56,959 nt of DNA from Amanita rubescens (GCA_015039365.1 WION01000334.1:1-56959); one strand, 5' to 3'; counted from the first letter of the stretch, positions 1-13,194 are shown. The notes: generated by a model from the letters alone, not told the origin. Numbers and translations: made by a program.

Positions 1-188
1 TGCGCATGGATTCTTAGATGTCAAATGTCAGTTTGAGTTCTCGACAACGGGTAATTCGGCATCGCACGTGGGGCATGGAACCCAGGAACACTCTTTCTCT
101 TATCATGTAGCCAAAATACGTAAAACAACATCGGAGGAGTAAGAGAGTATAACAGTACAGGGGGTCGAGAATACTGCTTATCTGTTGA

Positions 189-3186
189 CTAGGCAAGGAT
201 CGCTCGCTCGCCCTTCCTCGGTGAACGGCCAGGTGGGACGTATTCATTATCTTCATCATCACTGTTCTCCACCATCGTCAGTTTCCCACTCCCTGTCTTC
301 CGCTTCTTGAGAGGCGTCTCGGCAGTGTCAGCTTCTCCGCGGATGGCATCATGCTTAACCGGTGAATAGGGCCGTTTGCTCTTGACAGGACTGTCGACAT
401 TGGTGATCTCCATTCCAAACTCCTTCGCTTCTCTGATGGTCCTAAGCTTTGCTCTGTTCTCTCTTAGTTGCTGGGCCACTTCGTCCATATCGGCGCCTTC
501 GTCCTCAGCATCGGACTCAAGAGTGATCGCGTTTGTCTTTCTCCTTGTCTTCGTCTTCCTCGGCTTCCTGGGTGAAGGTTTGAAGACCGTATTGTTCTTC
601 ACGGACCATTCGATCTCGATGATCCTATCAGGGATCGATTGCGCGGTAGGCACGAACATGCACGGAAATTGCCAAGCAATGCCAAGATATGTTGTATGGT
701 TTAAAAAAGAAAAAAAGAAAAAGGTGAGTCAGATATGTTGTTTCGTAGTGGAGAGTTCAAGAAGGAAGACATGGACAACGAAAAGTATCCACCTCTCTTT
801 AAGTTTATCGTTGTCTGGAACGTAGGTCTCTGCTTTGCGATAGAGATCAAGCGCAACTTGCAGATCGCCCCTTTACCGTAGTTAGTCTTTATTACTCGGC
901 AGAAGAGAAGGCACACTTCTCTGAATGAGCTCTGGCCAGGGCGACGTAAGCTCGTCCCGTCTTCTTTCTTGATTTAGGAGAGAGGACGTCGGCCAATTGG
1001 ACCTCCTTGTTGCCACGCTCGCTGAGGTGGGTCAGAATCAGTTGGCAAGTGTAAGTAATGCACACACAGTTTCTGCTCAAGCTCTTGCAACCGCTGTCTG
1101 AGTTCGTCATCGAGATCCTTGTGCTTCTTGAGAAGAGGTGTTAGAACTCCTGAAGGCAAAGAATAATCGCGATCCCTCTTCGAAGGTGATCGTGATAGCG
1201 AAGAGTTAGAAGCTTCAGCTCTTTTCTCTTCTTCCTTCTTCCTGCGTTCTTCGTCCTCTCGCTCCTTTTCTCTCAAACGCTCTTCTAGCCTGCGAGTGAC
1301 TTCCATCTCCACGATCTTCGATATCTAATTGAAACCTCAAGTTAGCCACAACGCTCAGGTGTTCTAAACACAGAGCCATACCCGCTCATCAATCTCTTTC
1401 TCCGTTAGCATCAATCCTATACTTCCAGAATTATCGGATTCCTCCATGATCGTGTCATTTGGTTGCCTCGAGACACCTCGGCGATTCCGAGTGCCAGCAC
1501 CATGATTGAGGGTAAAAGGCTGATAACTGTTGGCGATGCCAATAGATGAGGCCCTTGGCACGCGAGATACAGGTACGAGGGAGGGTCGGCCACGGGCTGA
1601 AGCCACAGTTGGATTGCCGGCAGTGGCGAGCGGCAATATATGCGTCGCCGCTTTCCCTTGAGAAGGCTGCGCGGTGACGGCTGCAAAGTGGGGCTTTGGC
1701 TGAAGCCGGTTATCTGGCCGCGTCGTAAGTGGACATCCTCGGGAATGAGGGGGTATACATACCTCGCTCATTGATGACGGGTTTGTTCTCCACGTTCTTG
1801 GTGCGCACAGCAAAACTAAAAAAAAAGTGAAATCTGTTTCAAGTCGGAGCATTCGGTACTTACTTTAGAGTATTAAGGGTATCTTGTCTAAATTTGATAC
1901 CAGGTGCAATGTTACAAATCAAAAGACCAACGGATGAACCACCAAGAGCGTCTTGCAGGATTCGCGTGAGCTTTGAATTCCTATAAGGAATTCGGGACTA
2001 CAACCAACGTAAGCAAGGAGACTTATAGAAATATGATCATCAGAGACGTACCGCGCCTAGATTGAGAGCATGTACGACCTGACCGAGAACAGAAAGCGAT
2101 TTGTTGATAGCGGCAGATTCCGCCATGCGGGACGCGTCATTCCCAGTTAACTAGTTGGTTATTAATGCACGAAGGGCATGGAGAGGCGCATAACATACTT
2201 TATTGTTTTCAGAACCCGCCAAATCAACAAGATTTATCTTTCCGGTCAGAGCTGGCAGGCGTTGAATACTTTTATACAAGATGGAGTATTAGAAGTTACT
2301 TTTGTTATCCACCGGATCGAGCAGTGTAACTTCAATTGTCAGAACAGCATGTGACCGGGACGACGCTCGGTTGAGATTTGTTGCTCCGACGGACCGATGT
2401 TTGGAGGCACGGTTGTATATGCTATCGAATTCCTCCACGGAAGCAATTGATAGTGTTGTCAGGTTTGCGACAAATACCATGCCGACGTCATTCTCGCGTA
2501 CTGGCAGTTTCGGGGCCTAGAAGAATTAAGCTATCCAACAAAGTTGTCACATAGCCGACACATACGTTCTCCCTGTTGACGAGTAAATCATAAACTTCAT
2601 CTTTATATATTTCCATATACGACATCGATAGCGATACTTGGTACTGATGGTAGTCAGGTACCTTATCAAATAGAGCCTAGAATCGTGGTCTGCGTTAGAT
2701 GTGCCCATAGCATTTTAACTTAGACATACCTGCACCACCTGGGGAATGACACCTGGTTCAGTCTTGGTTCCTTGCATAGTGAATGTCTTTCCGGACGACG
2801 TTACACCGTACGCGAAAATAGTGACGGTCTAAACAGATCATCATGAGCGAATTCATTAATGTCAATGATCATACATACGACTCCGCTATAAACGATGTCC
2901 ATCAATGGTTTGACATCGTTTTTGAAAATCTCTTCCTGTGTTGAACTTTGATCATAGCAACTTGAAAATCTTGTGGCATGGGTAAGCGAACGAGCATAAG
3001 CGACGGCTACATTTCAAACACGTACGGAAATTTGAACACTTGCGTAGGATCTCGTGGATTGGGTACCGTCATGTAACTCATGCCTCCGTCTTCCGAGCGA
3101 TGAACTTGAACAGATTGGTCGTCGATTTCTCCTTCAATACGAGGCCTTAGGCGCGCCGCTATTCTAACCTTTTGTGTGGAGGCCAT
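189..3186 (-). CDS. Kinesin-10 (Kid/KIF22-like) motor protein
   Basis: Microtubule plus-end motor of the chromokinesin class, expected to act on spindle and chromosome arms. The start codon at 3186 begins [16 protein letters not shown], the typical motor N-terminus. Spliced exons then give the P-loop GVTSSGKT (exon about 2828-2730), switch [11 protein letters not shown] (2516-2300), switch II DLAGSE (2268-2199), then NNKLTGND and a stretch ending [15 protein letters not shown], all diagnostic of kinesin-10. The neck is followed by a low-complexity linker, a charged coiled-coil-like exon (about 1312-1080) and a helical segment resembling a TPR pair ([15 protein letters not shown]). The C-terminus is basic and nuclear-protein-like and ends ERAILA at 189. 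Introns are short, about 30-65 bp. Exon joins were checked by frame for the motor; the C-terminal joins around 1700-1750 and 850-960 are less certain. Length is roughly 700 residues. It lies head to head with the dioxygenase across about 540 bp. Confidence 0.9.
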
Positions 3187-3724
3187 AGCGAACGGTGGTA
3201 GCGGGGCCTGTGGCTAACTGGAGGAATGCCAAGGTTGTAAACAAAGTTCAACTTTCCCCGTACGACGTCGGCTTCCAAATTTGGATTTCGCGTCAAATCA
3301 TGTGACCGCGACGCGGCATTCCGCGGCTTCGGACCGTGGAGTCCGCTACGTGTCGTGGAATTCTTCATCGCATGCTTGCCTCATTTTAGCATCTCGCCTT
3401 CCAAAAAGATGATCCGTATGTGCCCAGGGACGATAACTAAGCGATTTCAGCGCTCGGCGCACGTTTTTATATTGATGATGTGCCACGATAGTTGAATTCA
3501 CCACAAATTTGTTCACACCCGCAGCACCTCCACAGTTTCATGCTATATATTCGCTAGAGTTTGATACCACGTGATGGCATGAAGAATCCAGACTTACAAA
3601 GCTGATTAATCGAACTTAGTAACTCTGAAATTATCGCAAACGAACTTCCGATTAGTTTATTATAAAGGAGCGCTACTGTCGGATCCTTAACAACTTCTAT
3701 ATCCTCTTTGATCCCATTTTCATC
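3187..3724. promoter_or_regulatory. Divergent intergenic promoter region
   Basis: This 540 bp gap separates the minus-strand kinesin start from the plus-strand dioxygenase start, so it should contain both promoters. An AT-rich stretch with 'tttattataaagg' near 3655-3670 is a plausible TATA region about 60 bp upstream of the dioxygenase start. No other feature is visible. Confidence 0.45.
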
Positions 3725-5282
3725 ATGGTCTCTATAGCTCCTTCAACGTGGCAACAGAAAGAGCCTACCAAATGCGACTCTGAACACCCCATCTTTACAC
3801 GACATGGCATTGACACAAGGAAGCTTCCAAACACCATGGATATGACAGCCTCGACTGTCACACGTAACGTCCACGCCAACAATGCAAACTGTGAGTTGAC
3901 ATAGCGCTCTGATAGAGGAGTGATAGACTCACCACATATGTCATTTTAGGTCAAAATGATCGAATGAAATTCGTTTTTAAGAGCCTCGTGAGTTGTCCTC
4001 TTCATGACTTATCACCCGTGTTTGATTGTCCACGCAGATTAACCACCTTCACGATTTCGCTCGGGAAACCTCTCTCACAAGCGAAGAATGGATGTGAGAC
4101 CTGAGACGAACCTAGGTTTATCGCATATGCTGATTATCTGAAGGACGGCCATTGAATTTTTGACCGAAGCCGGACAGAAGTCCACCAATCTGAGACAAGG
4201 TATAAAGATGCGCCCTACTTTCAACCTATCATAACGTAAAACACAGAGGTCATGCTCTTATCGGACGTACTTGGTTTGTCCACCTTAGTTGATGCCATCG
4301 ATCACGCGAAACCCCCGGGCGCAACTGAAGCGACGGTACTTGGACCATTCCACACCGACGATGCGCCTGACTGTGTGTATCTATTTATTAATTCACGTCA
4401 TATGTTCTGACACCATCTGTCCAACCACAAGTCAATCAAGGAGAGTCCATCGCGTCCGAAGGCAAAGGAGAATATCTCTTCATTGAAGGTCAAGTTCTTG
4501 ATCTACATGGAAACCCAATAGCTGGCGCTACTATCGAGACGTGGGAAACAGATGGTGACGGTTTATATGATAACCAAGTGCGTATGGCATATCGAAGCCT
4601 TAATCCATCTGATACGCGTTCCAGTACGATGTAAGAGACGGACCGGAATGCAGGGGGAAGCTACACTCCGCGGAAGACGGTTCCTATGCATTCAGAGCGG
4701 TGGTGTACGTCTTCTAATTTTGGTATGGTAGACGGCTCTGAGCCCGTTCTATAGCCCTCTGTCTTACCCCATCCCGTACGACGGCCCTGTGGGTAAATTG
4801 CTCGGCTTGTTGGGCAGACACCCCTATCGTCCCGCCCATATCCACTTCATTATAGAGGTCAGTGTCGAGTTTTGTTCATGCACTGCCTCTCTTCACACCT
4901 ATCAAACAGGCTCCCGGATATGAGACGCTTACAACAGCTTTTTACTGGAAAGATGATCCATATGTCACCAGCGACGCCGTATTTGGAGTGCGAAGTTCGC
5001 TTATAGTGGTTAGTGCGCTCCATCCCCGCCTTATCTTATGCAAACTCATTTCGGTTCCTCTCGCTTCATCAAATTGAAAGGACCCCGAAATCATAACTGA
5101 CACTCAGCTGACGTTAGCGCGAGGGTTCAAAGAAGCGAAATCTCATGCTTATCTAAAGCAAGACATCATTCTGGCGACGCCCGAAGAGTGTAAGCGAGCA
5201 AGGATGCTGTGACAGCATTGTTAGATATGAATGTTGTGTCTCCGTTGCAGTGTGTTTAGTTCGCAAAGTGGTTACACAATAA
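3725..5282 (+). CDS. Intradiol ring-cleavage dioxygenase (catechol/hydroxyquinol 1,2-dioxygenase type)
   Basis: Non-heme Fe(III) enzyme that cleaves catechol- or hydroxyquinol-type rings between the hydroxyls, feeding aromatics towards the 3-oxoadipate pathway. The start at 3725 gives MVSIAPSTWQQKEPTK; about nine introns of 45-65 bp are removed by consistent GT-AG joins. The N-terminal helical region (INHLHDFARETSLTSEEW, EFLTEAGQ) matches the dimerisation domain. The catalytic beta-sandwich has 'GDGLYDNQYDVR', 'LSYPIPYDGPVG' and 'RPAHIHF'. These supply the two tyrosine and two histidine iron ligands at near-canonical spacing (24 residues from the second Tyr to the first His), so the enzyme looks active. 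It ends CVLVRKVVTQ at 5282, about 330 residues, full length for the family. There is no signal peptide, so it is cytosolic. The PIPYDGPVG context favours the hydroxyquinol/chlorocatechol subgroup, but substrate cannot be settled from sequence alone. Confidence 0.9.
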
Positions 5283-6900
5283 TTATAACATATTCGGAGC
5301 AATGGCTGAACTGTTCAGTGTTGAAGTTTGCATCAAAAGGCGGAGAAGAGAAATTCCGACAGGAAAAACGTAATTCCCTGTGGTATTGGTGTTTAGTAAA
5401 TCTAACGTGTAGCGTTACGATCGAAGTTCGCCATTACTTGAACAAATCTTCAAGGTACTTTGGCAGCCGAATTATGGGTGGGGTGTTCAGCCTCACCCGA
5501 ATAACATAGTAACAGGACTTGGAGGAGGGACAATCGTGCACTACCAGTGTCGGGTCTCTTATAACCTGCTTGACGTCCCTTAAGGTTTACCGTTCACAAC
5601 GGCCTACGCCGAACACCAGGGATATTTTACTTACAGCGTGACTGAGACTCTCGAGATCGATTGAATAGGTCTGGCAGCCAAGGGATCATAGAGTCTTGAG
5701 CAGCGCCATAAGTAGACTTTCCTACGAGGATACGACAGCAATATGAGCGCCGGTTGACTGAATTGTTTAGGACTGAATTCCCAAAGATGCTCGAGCGGTG
5801 TTTATGCAAATTGACGTAGATTGAATCTCGCGGTACAGCTTTATTAATAACAACTTGAACGCGCCATAGGTAATGCTTTCAAGAACCGTTATAATAAACC
5901 AGAGAACAGAGGGTTTGGCGATTTTGTCAGTTTCCGGGAGCGATTGCTGGCTGGTAATATAAGATTTTCAGAAGGACAATGGGTGCGTAGCCGAAACACG
6001 ACTTGGACGCCATAGTAGCATAACAAGCAACACCGTGTCAAACGATTTGAATTGCCATGAAATTCTGGACGGCTTCAATGATGACGCCGATTTAAAGTAC
6101 CTGATGCAGAAAAAATCGTTATTGTGACGACCGCTTTATGGTTTACTTACAAAATCGTAGGGTCCTTCAATCGCTTTTTGTTTTGACCTGATGTATTTAC
6201 GATCCAGAACTTCGGTACTTTGTCGTCCGTAGTACTTCTCAACGAGAAATTTCGAGGCTGGACTTTCAACGTAACCTGATCAATTATGAACGTCTTTTTA
6301 AACCAAAGAGATTTAGTCAACAAAGCCGAGAAACTCACCACGCGTTCAGCTCAGCCTGTCCCGTTAGGGGTGCCATTGACTGTACCGGAATCGAAGGGAG
6401 ATGTAGAGGAAGAGACTTCGGCAGTGTTATATCAACTAAAATTCTATCTTTACTGGAAACAGTCAACGAGGGGTGAACAAAAAGAAGTGATGGGACGCAC
6501 GCTACGTCGCGGGTGCTTGGTGGAGCTCTACGCATAGGATGAAGTGGACAATATCTGCTGACGTAGAGATCTACACATGATGGTCAGTACGCGACGAAAA
6601 GATTGCTGGATAACTTTGCATACTCGAACAATCGTTTCCTGTTCTTCTTCAGCCTGCCAGATATTTGACGTACACATCGGTTCGTTCTAGTGCCGCCTGT
6701 ACATTGCCTTTGAATTGTTTCGAGTGTTGCGGGCTCTGACGACGGGGTAGAGATTAACGAAGCATGGTCTTCGATGGCAGTTGATTGAAGCGCCGCGGCG
6801 CGCTCGCCGCTCGAGTGACTCTTCACCCCGCTTTGCACTCCGCTCGGATCTCTCCGTCTGCCCCTGCTAACGCTCAAGCGCTTGGCAATGGTCAGCTATA
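5283..6900. other. Intergenic region with possible exon remnants
   Basis: No complete gene was found. On the minus strand 6280-6150 has an open, charged stretch in two frames (one reads GYVESPASKFLVEKYYGR), flanked by a plausible acceptor (ttgatcag) and donor (gtaagtaaac). An upstream open stretch at 6535-6335 could not be joined to it in frame without a stop. This may be a diverged or broken minus-strand gene at about 5900-6540; its identity is unknown. Confidence 0.2.
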
Positions 6901-9900
6901 TCTCGCAAGAACTTTTAACGTGCTTTGGTCGACTCGAAAGTCTTAAGCCTGGGACCCACGGCAAGGGAGCACGAGGGGAGGAGATTGCTCTCCTCCGAGT
7001 CACCTTTCCCAGGAAAAAGGAAATACTCACCTTGAAGTGACATACGAACGATGAATCTGACAAACGGGTGAGGGGAAAGACGGTTGAAAAAATGGTACGT
7101 AAATAAAAAACTTTGGGGTCAGGAAACCGTGAGCAGTGAGTAGTTTGACCAGAACTCTCACTGTCAACGATTCCGTCATTCCCTCTTGACGAAAAAGAGA
7201 GGAAATGAAGATAAAAATGAACACCAATCTGGGTACGCGCCGCTTGCGTTGCAGTCATCATCGTATGTTGAAAATTGACGTCCGCTCCTGTCGCCCGCCC
7301 CGGCTTGATATTCGCCCGAGAATAGCTAGCAATACCTGCGCAAAGGGGACGTCAACTGGCAAATCGAAGGGATCAAAGAAGAAAAGAAAGGGAATTTTTC
7401 TACCGCTTCCTTTCACCATCTTGATTCTTCTGATTGGTGCCCGTCGTCGCCCGCCCGAGTTGACGTTCGCCCATGGAAATCACTCGATATCAGCAACATC
7501 GACGGAAAATACAAGAATGTCCGATTGCGAAAAAGAAAAAGAATGTCCGATTGCGAAAAAGAAAAAGAATGTCCGATTGCGAAAAAGAAAAAAAGTACGA
7601 AACCGACTGAAAGCGTTTATATGTTTTTTTTTAACTTTTTTTTTCTTTTCTTTCTTTTTCGCTTTTTTTTAAAGGTTTTTTTGCGTATGGGGTATAATTG
7701 GATAGTTCGCCCGCAGTTGGCGTCCATCTATTAGGAGTCTAGGAAAGACCAAGAAAAGAAAGAAGAGCAAGCCGGATACACGTCTTCTGGTTGTTTTGAT
7801 TTTTTTTTTTTTTGGTTTTCGTGAGAAGGAAACCGGAACCAGATAGACGAGAGAGGATAATGGTGCGCCAGCGCTCTAGAGTTTTTAAATTTTCTTTTTT
7901 GACCTTTTTTGGTTTAGTTGCAGGCGCTTGCCGAACAGCCAGTACCAAAGAAACGAGTCAAAGAAGCAGTTGCAGAGGAAACAAATCCGGAGAGCAGAGA
8001 TAAATGACGCCCACTGCGACCGTTAATCTAAGAAAGATAGGCCTGGCAGCGAAGAAAGGAAGAATCTGAACTATCAGATATGGTGACGAAGAACAGACGA
8101 ATCACGTATCTTTTTTCGTCAGCGTCGCCCGCCATTTGTTTGCTTGTTCTCAGATCTTCATTTGCTTCACCCCATTTGATGATCGCCCGCAAGTTGAAAG
8201 TCTCGGCCTACAACAGAGAGTGAAAGAGGGCCTTGATACGTTAGCCGTGTGGACGAGGAAGATAAAAAGACTCAAGGAAAGGAAGCCCCTTCCCCATGAT
8301 GCCTAAGTCTCCATCTTCGGCCATCAAGCGCCTTCTCTTTTCGTTGATTTCTCTTGGTGCCCTCGCCACCCGCCTTGCTTGACGTTCGCCCGTGAGCGGG
8401 AACTTGGAAGGGTTAGCCATAAAAACGTACGAGGGACAATGAAGAGCGAGGATAAAATTGAAGGAAGAAAGGAGACGAACACTTGATTCGTGGCCTGGCC
8501 CAGCTTGACGTTCGCCCGTAAAGTCTGGAAGAAGGATCTGTATTAACAGAGAACGTCAACCTCTGAAGGATAGAAAGGAACCAAAGAAGTTTCCTGATAC
8601 CTCGCCCGCCCGACCGGACTTTCGCCCATGGGAATCGACAACTTCGATAGAAGAGAGAAAGTAAAGAGCGTTGAAAAGGAAGGTAAATCAAAACTTTGGG
8701 GTCAGGTAACCGCGAGCAGTGGGTAGTTTGGCCAGAACCCCCACCGTCCACGGTTCCGTCATTCCCTCTTGACGAAAAAAGAAAAGGGGGTGAAATGAAA
8801 TATGTCAATCCAGGTACGCGCTGCTCGCTTTGCCATCGTCCTCGCATGCTCACACAGAAACGTCATCTGGAAGCCAATGGAACAATCCGACGTCTTGTTT
8901 GACTTCGTGATTGCCCACCCGGCTTGATGTTCGCAGTTCTCCCGAGGATAACGAAGGATGCCTGCGCTATTGGGAACGTCAACCGGCAAGTCAAAGGAAT
9001 CGAAGAAAAAAAGGGTTGAACAGAATAATCTTTCCAACGCCTCTCACTATCCCGATTCTTCTGATTGATGCCTGTCGCCCGCTTGATTTGACGTTCGCCC
9101 ACGGAAACCTGCGGATATCAGCAGCGTCGACGGAAGAAACAAGAATGTCCAATTGGAAACAGAGAAGAAAGTACGAAACCAATTCAAAAATGTTTATGTT
9201 TTTAACTTTTTTTTTTGCTTTTTCTTTTTTCGCTTTTTTTAGTGGTCTTTTTGCTTATGGGGTATATGGGGGTTGTCCGCCTGCAGTTGGCGTCCGTCCG
9301 TCTAGTGGGGGTATAGAGAAGGTCGAGAAAAAGAAAGAAAAGAAAAACACGCCAGATCTGCTTTTTTTTGTGGTTTTGACATTTTCACAAGAAGCGAGCC
9401 GGAAAGGTGCGCCAGCGCTCCAGAATAATTTTTGGTTTTCTTTTTTATCTTTTTTTTTGCGTTTAGTGGTGTCGCTCGCCTGGACTTGACGAACTCCTGA
9501 TATTGAAAGAGAGAAAAAGAAGCGTCCCAAGAGGAAATGGTCCGAGAGAAGATGAACGATGCACGCCGTGGCTTGTGGTCCATGGAAAGTCAGGCATGGC
9601 AGTGACGGGATCTAGGACCTTCGGTAATTCCAACAAAGAAGAGAAAAATGACGCATCATTGTTATCTTCCTCCTCCCGACGTTTCTTTCTTGTCATCTGG
9701 CTTTGATTCTTGCCTGTCGCCCGCCTCACTTGACGTTCGCCCACAAGCTGGAGGCGTTAGCCATGACGACAGGAAGACATAACTCGAGAAAGATGGAAGG
9801 GTAAAAAACGTACTGCGCGGTACCATGCATCTCATATACCTGCGATTTGCAATTGATGTCTTTATTGTTGCTTGTGTCGCCTGCCCATGTCGCCTGCCCG

Positions 9901-10870
9901 GCTTGATGTTCCCCGCGAACTAAAAAAATAGCTGCGCTAAAGGACATGTCAAGCGTCGAATACACCACAAGACAAGAGGCAGGAAATGAAAGGGAAAAAT
10001 GACGTCCTCTCCCACTTGATGCTTTGAACTCATCTTGTCTTCGCCCGCCCCGGCTTGATGATCGCCCGTGAACAAGAATGAATATCTGCTCTAACGGAGA
10101 GGTCAACTGCCCAAATCAAGGAGGTCGAGGGAAGAAAAGGAACGAAGTATTCTCCAGCACCTTTATTGTCCATGCCGTTTTGGTTCTTCTGACGATGCCC
10201 GTCGTCGCCCGCCTGATGTTCGCCCGTGGAAATCTGTGGGTATTAGCAAAAGAGACAAGTCCGATTGCAAACAAGGAAGTAATAAAAAAAGAAGATATGA
10301 AGCGTCTAGAAATTTATACATTTTGAACTTTTTTTTTGCTTTTTTACGTTTTCAGTTTTTTTCAAGGTTTTATAGCGCATATAGGTATATGGGGGTCGTC
10401 CGCCTGGAGTTGACGTCCGTCCGTCTAGTGGAGGTTTGCGAGCAAGGAAACAAAAGAAGGATCAACTCGAATCTCTTCGTTCGACATTTTGGGCGGTTTT
10501 CGCGAGAAGCGGACCATGGAAACGGATTGAAGACAAGATAAGAGGAAGGCGCCAGCACTCTAGATTTCCTCGGATTTTCTGGTTTAGCGGAGGGTGCTCG
10601 CCTGGAGTTCACGTACCAAGACCAAAGGGGAAAGGCGGAGAGGCAGCCACAGAAGAAGCAAATCCGGAGCAACGGATAAAAACGACGCCGGCCGTCGCCC
10701 GTACACCGTTCCATCTCCAGCCATTCCCTTTGCTCCAATCGCGGAGTTTTATCGAGGTCCCGCTGTTATCCGACTGGAGCGTTGTTTGCCTGGAACTATG
10801 GCGTCAGCTCTAGAACCGGGGAGGAAATGGAATACAAAGCTAGGCCCAAGACACGTCTAATCTTCAATTT
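6900..10870. repeat. Diverged tandem repeat tract, about three units of 1.1-1.6 kb
   Basis: Gene-free tract made of related units. 'CAAAACTTTGGGGTCAGG' near 7103 recurs at about 8690, followed in both by a similar 150 bp ending in GTACGCGC. A second landmark, CGCCCGCC then TTGACGTTCGCCCA, a GAATGTCC-like stretch and a poly-T run, occurs at about 7440, 9070 and 10200. A third (TGGGGGT..CCGTCCGTCTAGTGG) occurs at about 7690, 9260 and 10380. A fourth (GCGCCAGCGCTCTAGA) occurs at about 7868, 9411 and 10548. Copies are clearly diverged, with indels. No reverse transcriptase, transposase or convincing coding frame was seen. Small ORFs here follow poly-Lys/poly-Phe low complexity and are not genes. 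Related segments lie inverted at 21.7-22.6 and 26.9-28.6 kb. Confidence 0.75.
7515..7592 (+). repeat. Perfect 26 bp x 3 tandem repeat
   Basis: Three consecutive identical copies of a 26 bp unit (GAATGTCCGATTGCG followed by an A-rich half) sit inside the larger repeat tract. The paralogous positions near 9145 and 10257 carry only one unit, so the expansion is local and recent. Confidence 0.9.
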
Positions 10871-11371
10871 TCTTGAAATCTTTTCAGACGTGTCCATCCG
10901 TCGCTGAATGCTTTCCCCACCCGTACCGGAGAGCGAGCAGCACGAACTTGGTCAGGGCTCACGCCCTCTACTCCCCGGCCCCGCAGCATCGCAAAAGAGC
11001 TTCAGACAACGGCTTGACCAGAGCGCGCCTCATCCACCTCCTGCTAGCTTTGGGTTTTCTTTTATTGCCAACACTCCGTTAAACCTGGAACAGTTAGGGA
11101 AAACACGGAAGAGGATGGACAGGAGTTGGAGATGAAAATAGAGCAGAAGAAGAGGATATACGAGAAGTGGGAGTGCTTACCAGTGGCCGGTCGCCAGTCG
11201 CCAGTGCTCGAAGAATCTAGAAACAATTAGCGAAACAATGGAAAGAAACAAAGAAAAAAAGAAAAAAAGGAATAACGTTCAGAACATCAAACCAAGCCCG
11301 ATCATCCCCGTTACCCAAGCTTCTTGTTGTAACGGTTCTACAGGCCTGAAAGCTGTATGAGATTGACAAGA
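10870..11371. other. Intergenic, nothing recognised
   Basis: No conserved frame or splice pattern was seen between the repeat tract and the stop codon of the acidic hypothetical gene. An A-rich run is present near 11240-11275. Confidence 0.4.
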
Positions 11372-12634
11372 TTACGAGCGATTAGAATCGTACCAAGATG
11401 TGTTCATATCATTCTTGGGCATCATCTCAGGAAAGACCCAGGGAGAGGCACTGGTCTCCAAAGCACGGTGATCAATAGGTTGATCGTCATTGCCAGCCGT
11501 CTGAATCGCTTGGTCCTCCCGGAACTGTAAAATGTCGCACCCTTCCACAGTCAAGCCAAGTCCTGTCACGCCATATAATCCGTCGCTGGCGCAGGGAACA
11601 GCGTCGTCATTCAAGCGTCTCTGGTCTGAGCTTTCCCAAGGGCCCGTCCATGGGTTCCAGCAGAGTAGTTCTTCGAAGGCTGACGCGTGGTCCAAACTAT
11701 CGCCATCGTGCCGGAGGCGGCAGTCGGTCACATTATCTTTCCAAATCGAATCCCTCGCCCGCGTGTTGGAGAGACTGGAATGCAAGCCTGCCTCCCCGTG
11801 CCGCTCGACTTCTCTGGGTTCGTCAGAACTGTGTCCCGAGTCAACGACGTCCCTTTGATTCAAACCTCTCTCCTCATCGTCATCTCCGTCGCTTTCCTCG
11901 TCATCGGCGTCCCAACCTTCGTCGTCAACGTCGGGATCGATAGCCACAAAATCGCCATCTATATCACATCTTAGATTCCTAGGAGCATGGAATTGTACAG
12001 GTTGCACGTACCTTCGTCGATGATTCTTAAGCTTACAACTTTCATGTTGCTGATGCATTTGTAGCGACGAACATTCCTTCTACCGCCTTTGAACGTGACT
12101 AGCTCGCTTAGCATGAAATCTGTAATCGGTGAATGGACTTTACCTTCAGCAGAGGACGTGGGACCATGACTGACAGGGTCAAGATTGAATGTAGCATCTA
12201 ACGCGCCGTTTTCTAGTATACTTGCACGAGGAGACCAATAGGGGTTGGATGTAACGTTGGACGCTTCTTCCTCGCGGTCCTTACCTCCCTTGACCCTTTG
12301 CTCATTCTCGTTTGACGCGTTTTCTGTGCCACGTTATAGTCAGATTTAATTTGCCATCTGAGATAATCAACTTACCCCCGTTATGAAGGTCTACGTCCGT
12401 GAAGATGTCAACTTCGCCAGCGAAGTCAACCTCTTTCTCGTCCTCGAGGGAACCTTCCTCGACTTCCTCGCCAGGCTCATCGGCCTCGTCGATAGGAAGC
12501 AGACCCTCCTCTTCGGCACCGTCAACCCACCACGGCGTGAACTTGCGATACCACTGGGCGGCAAGGGCGATAGCAAGGTCATGCGCTGCAGAGACAGTAA
12601 CACGGCTTCCAAAGTGGATAATGATGTTGTTCAT
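11372..12634 (-). CDS. Acidic hypothetical protein
   Basis: Not recognised. Three exons join in frame: 12634-12376, 12323-12012 and 11958-11372, with introns of about 52 and 53 bp. The start MNNIIIHFGSR is followed by a short hydrophobic helix (AHDLAIALAAQWYRKF) and an acidic tract rich in Glu/Asp. A basic patch (GGRRNVRRYK) comes in exon 2 and a second acidic run (DDEGWDADDEESDGDDDEE) opens exon 3. The C-terminal 150 residues are polar, Trp-containing and without a recognised domain. The total is about 385 residues. There is no signal peptide or clear membrane segment, so a nuclear or cytosolic protein is likely; the alternating acidic and basic patches would suit a protein- or DNA-interacting factor, which is inference only. 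An upstream in-frame extension past 12634 is possible but lacks support. Confidence 0.6.
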
Positions 12635-13194
12635 GATGTATAGCAATATACGTGGAGGATGAGATATCGCAGATATCACAGATAGTGGTCGTAGTCTTAG
12701 AGAGACAGAGTTGGGGACTGTTTCGATTATTCTGGGTCGGTGGCTGACAATTGTGTTTCTGACTGACAATCCGTCCGGCCCCTTGCCGTGTCTGCTGACG
12801 TACCGAAGCCAGCTCATTCACTTTATTTTCAAGAAAATTAGTAGGACATCGCGTGTATGGGCTAGTAACGTGAGCCAGCATTTGGCGAGAGACGGACTCT
12901 AGAGTCTATTCCTGGTCTGGTTTTTCATTTCTAATTATAAACTTTGGCCAGTGGGTATTACGTAATCAGAGAGCGTCTAAATTAATGCCAGACTCAGGCT
13001 CCTACCCATCCGTTATCAATGTGTGACTGACGTTTATCAGAATGATCCACTCAGGCTCGACCATGGTTTGATCGTCATACACATTCGCCAGATGGTACAC
13101 GTCGATGCTGGGGAAACTCTGCTTCGTCATAGAATTTCGTCAAGCGAGCATGTGGCTATGCGCGCACGCACTGTTACATAATTTCGCAGCAACT
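12635..13194. other. Intergenic between divergent genes
   Basis: Contains the divergent upstream regions of the acidic hypothetical gene (minus) and the first F-box gene (plus). No repeat or motif stands out. In-frame codons extend upstream from 13195 to 13105 but do not resemble F-box sequence. Confidence 0.4.

Noticed and set aside
376..825. 149-residue plus-strand open frame
   Set aside because: Lies opposite the conserved kinesin C-terminal exon and has Ser/Leu-rich shadow composition.
8911..9489. 192-residue frame inside the repeat tract
   Set aside because: Composition follows poly-A/poly-T runs (Lys/Phe strings) and the frame is not kept in the sister units at 7.3 or 10.1 kb.
7300..10230. 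Regularly recurring short motif that might be a CRISPR-like array
   Set aside because: Spacing is irregular (70-450 bp), copies are diverged, the genome is eukaryotic and no cas genes are present.
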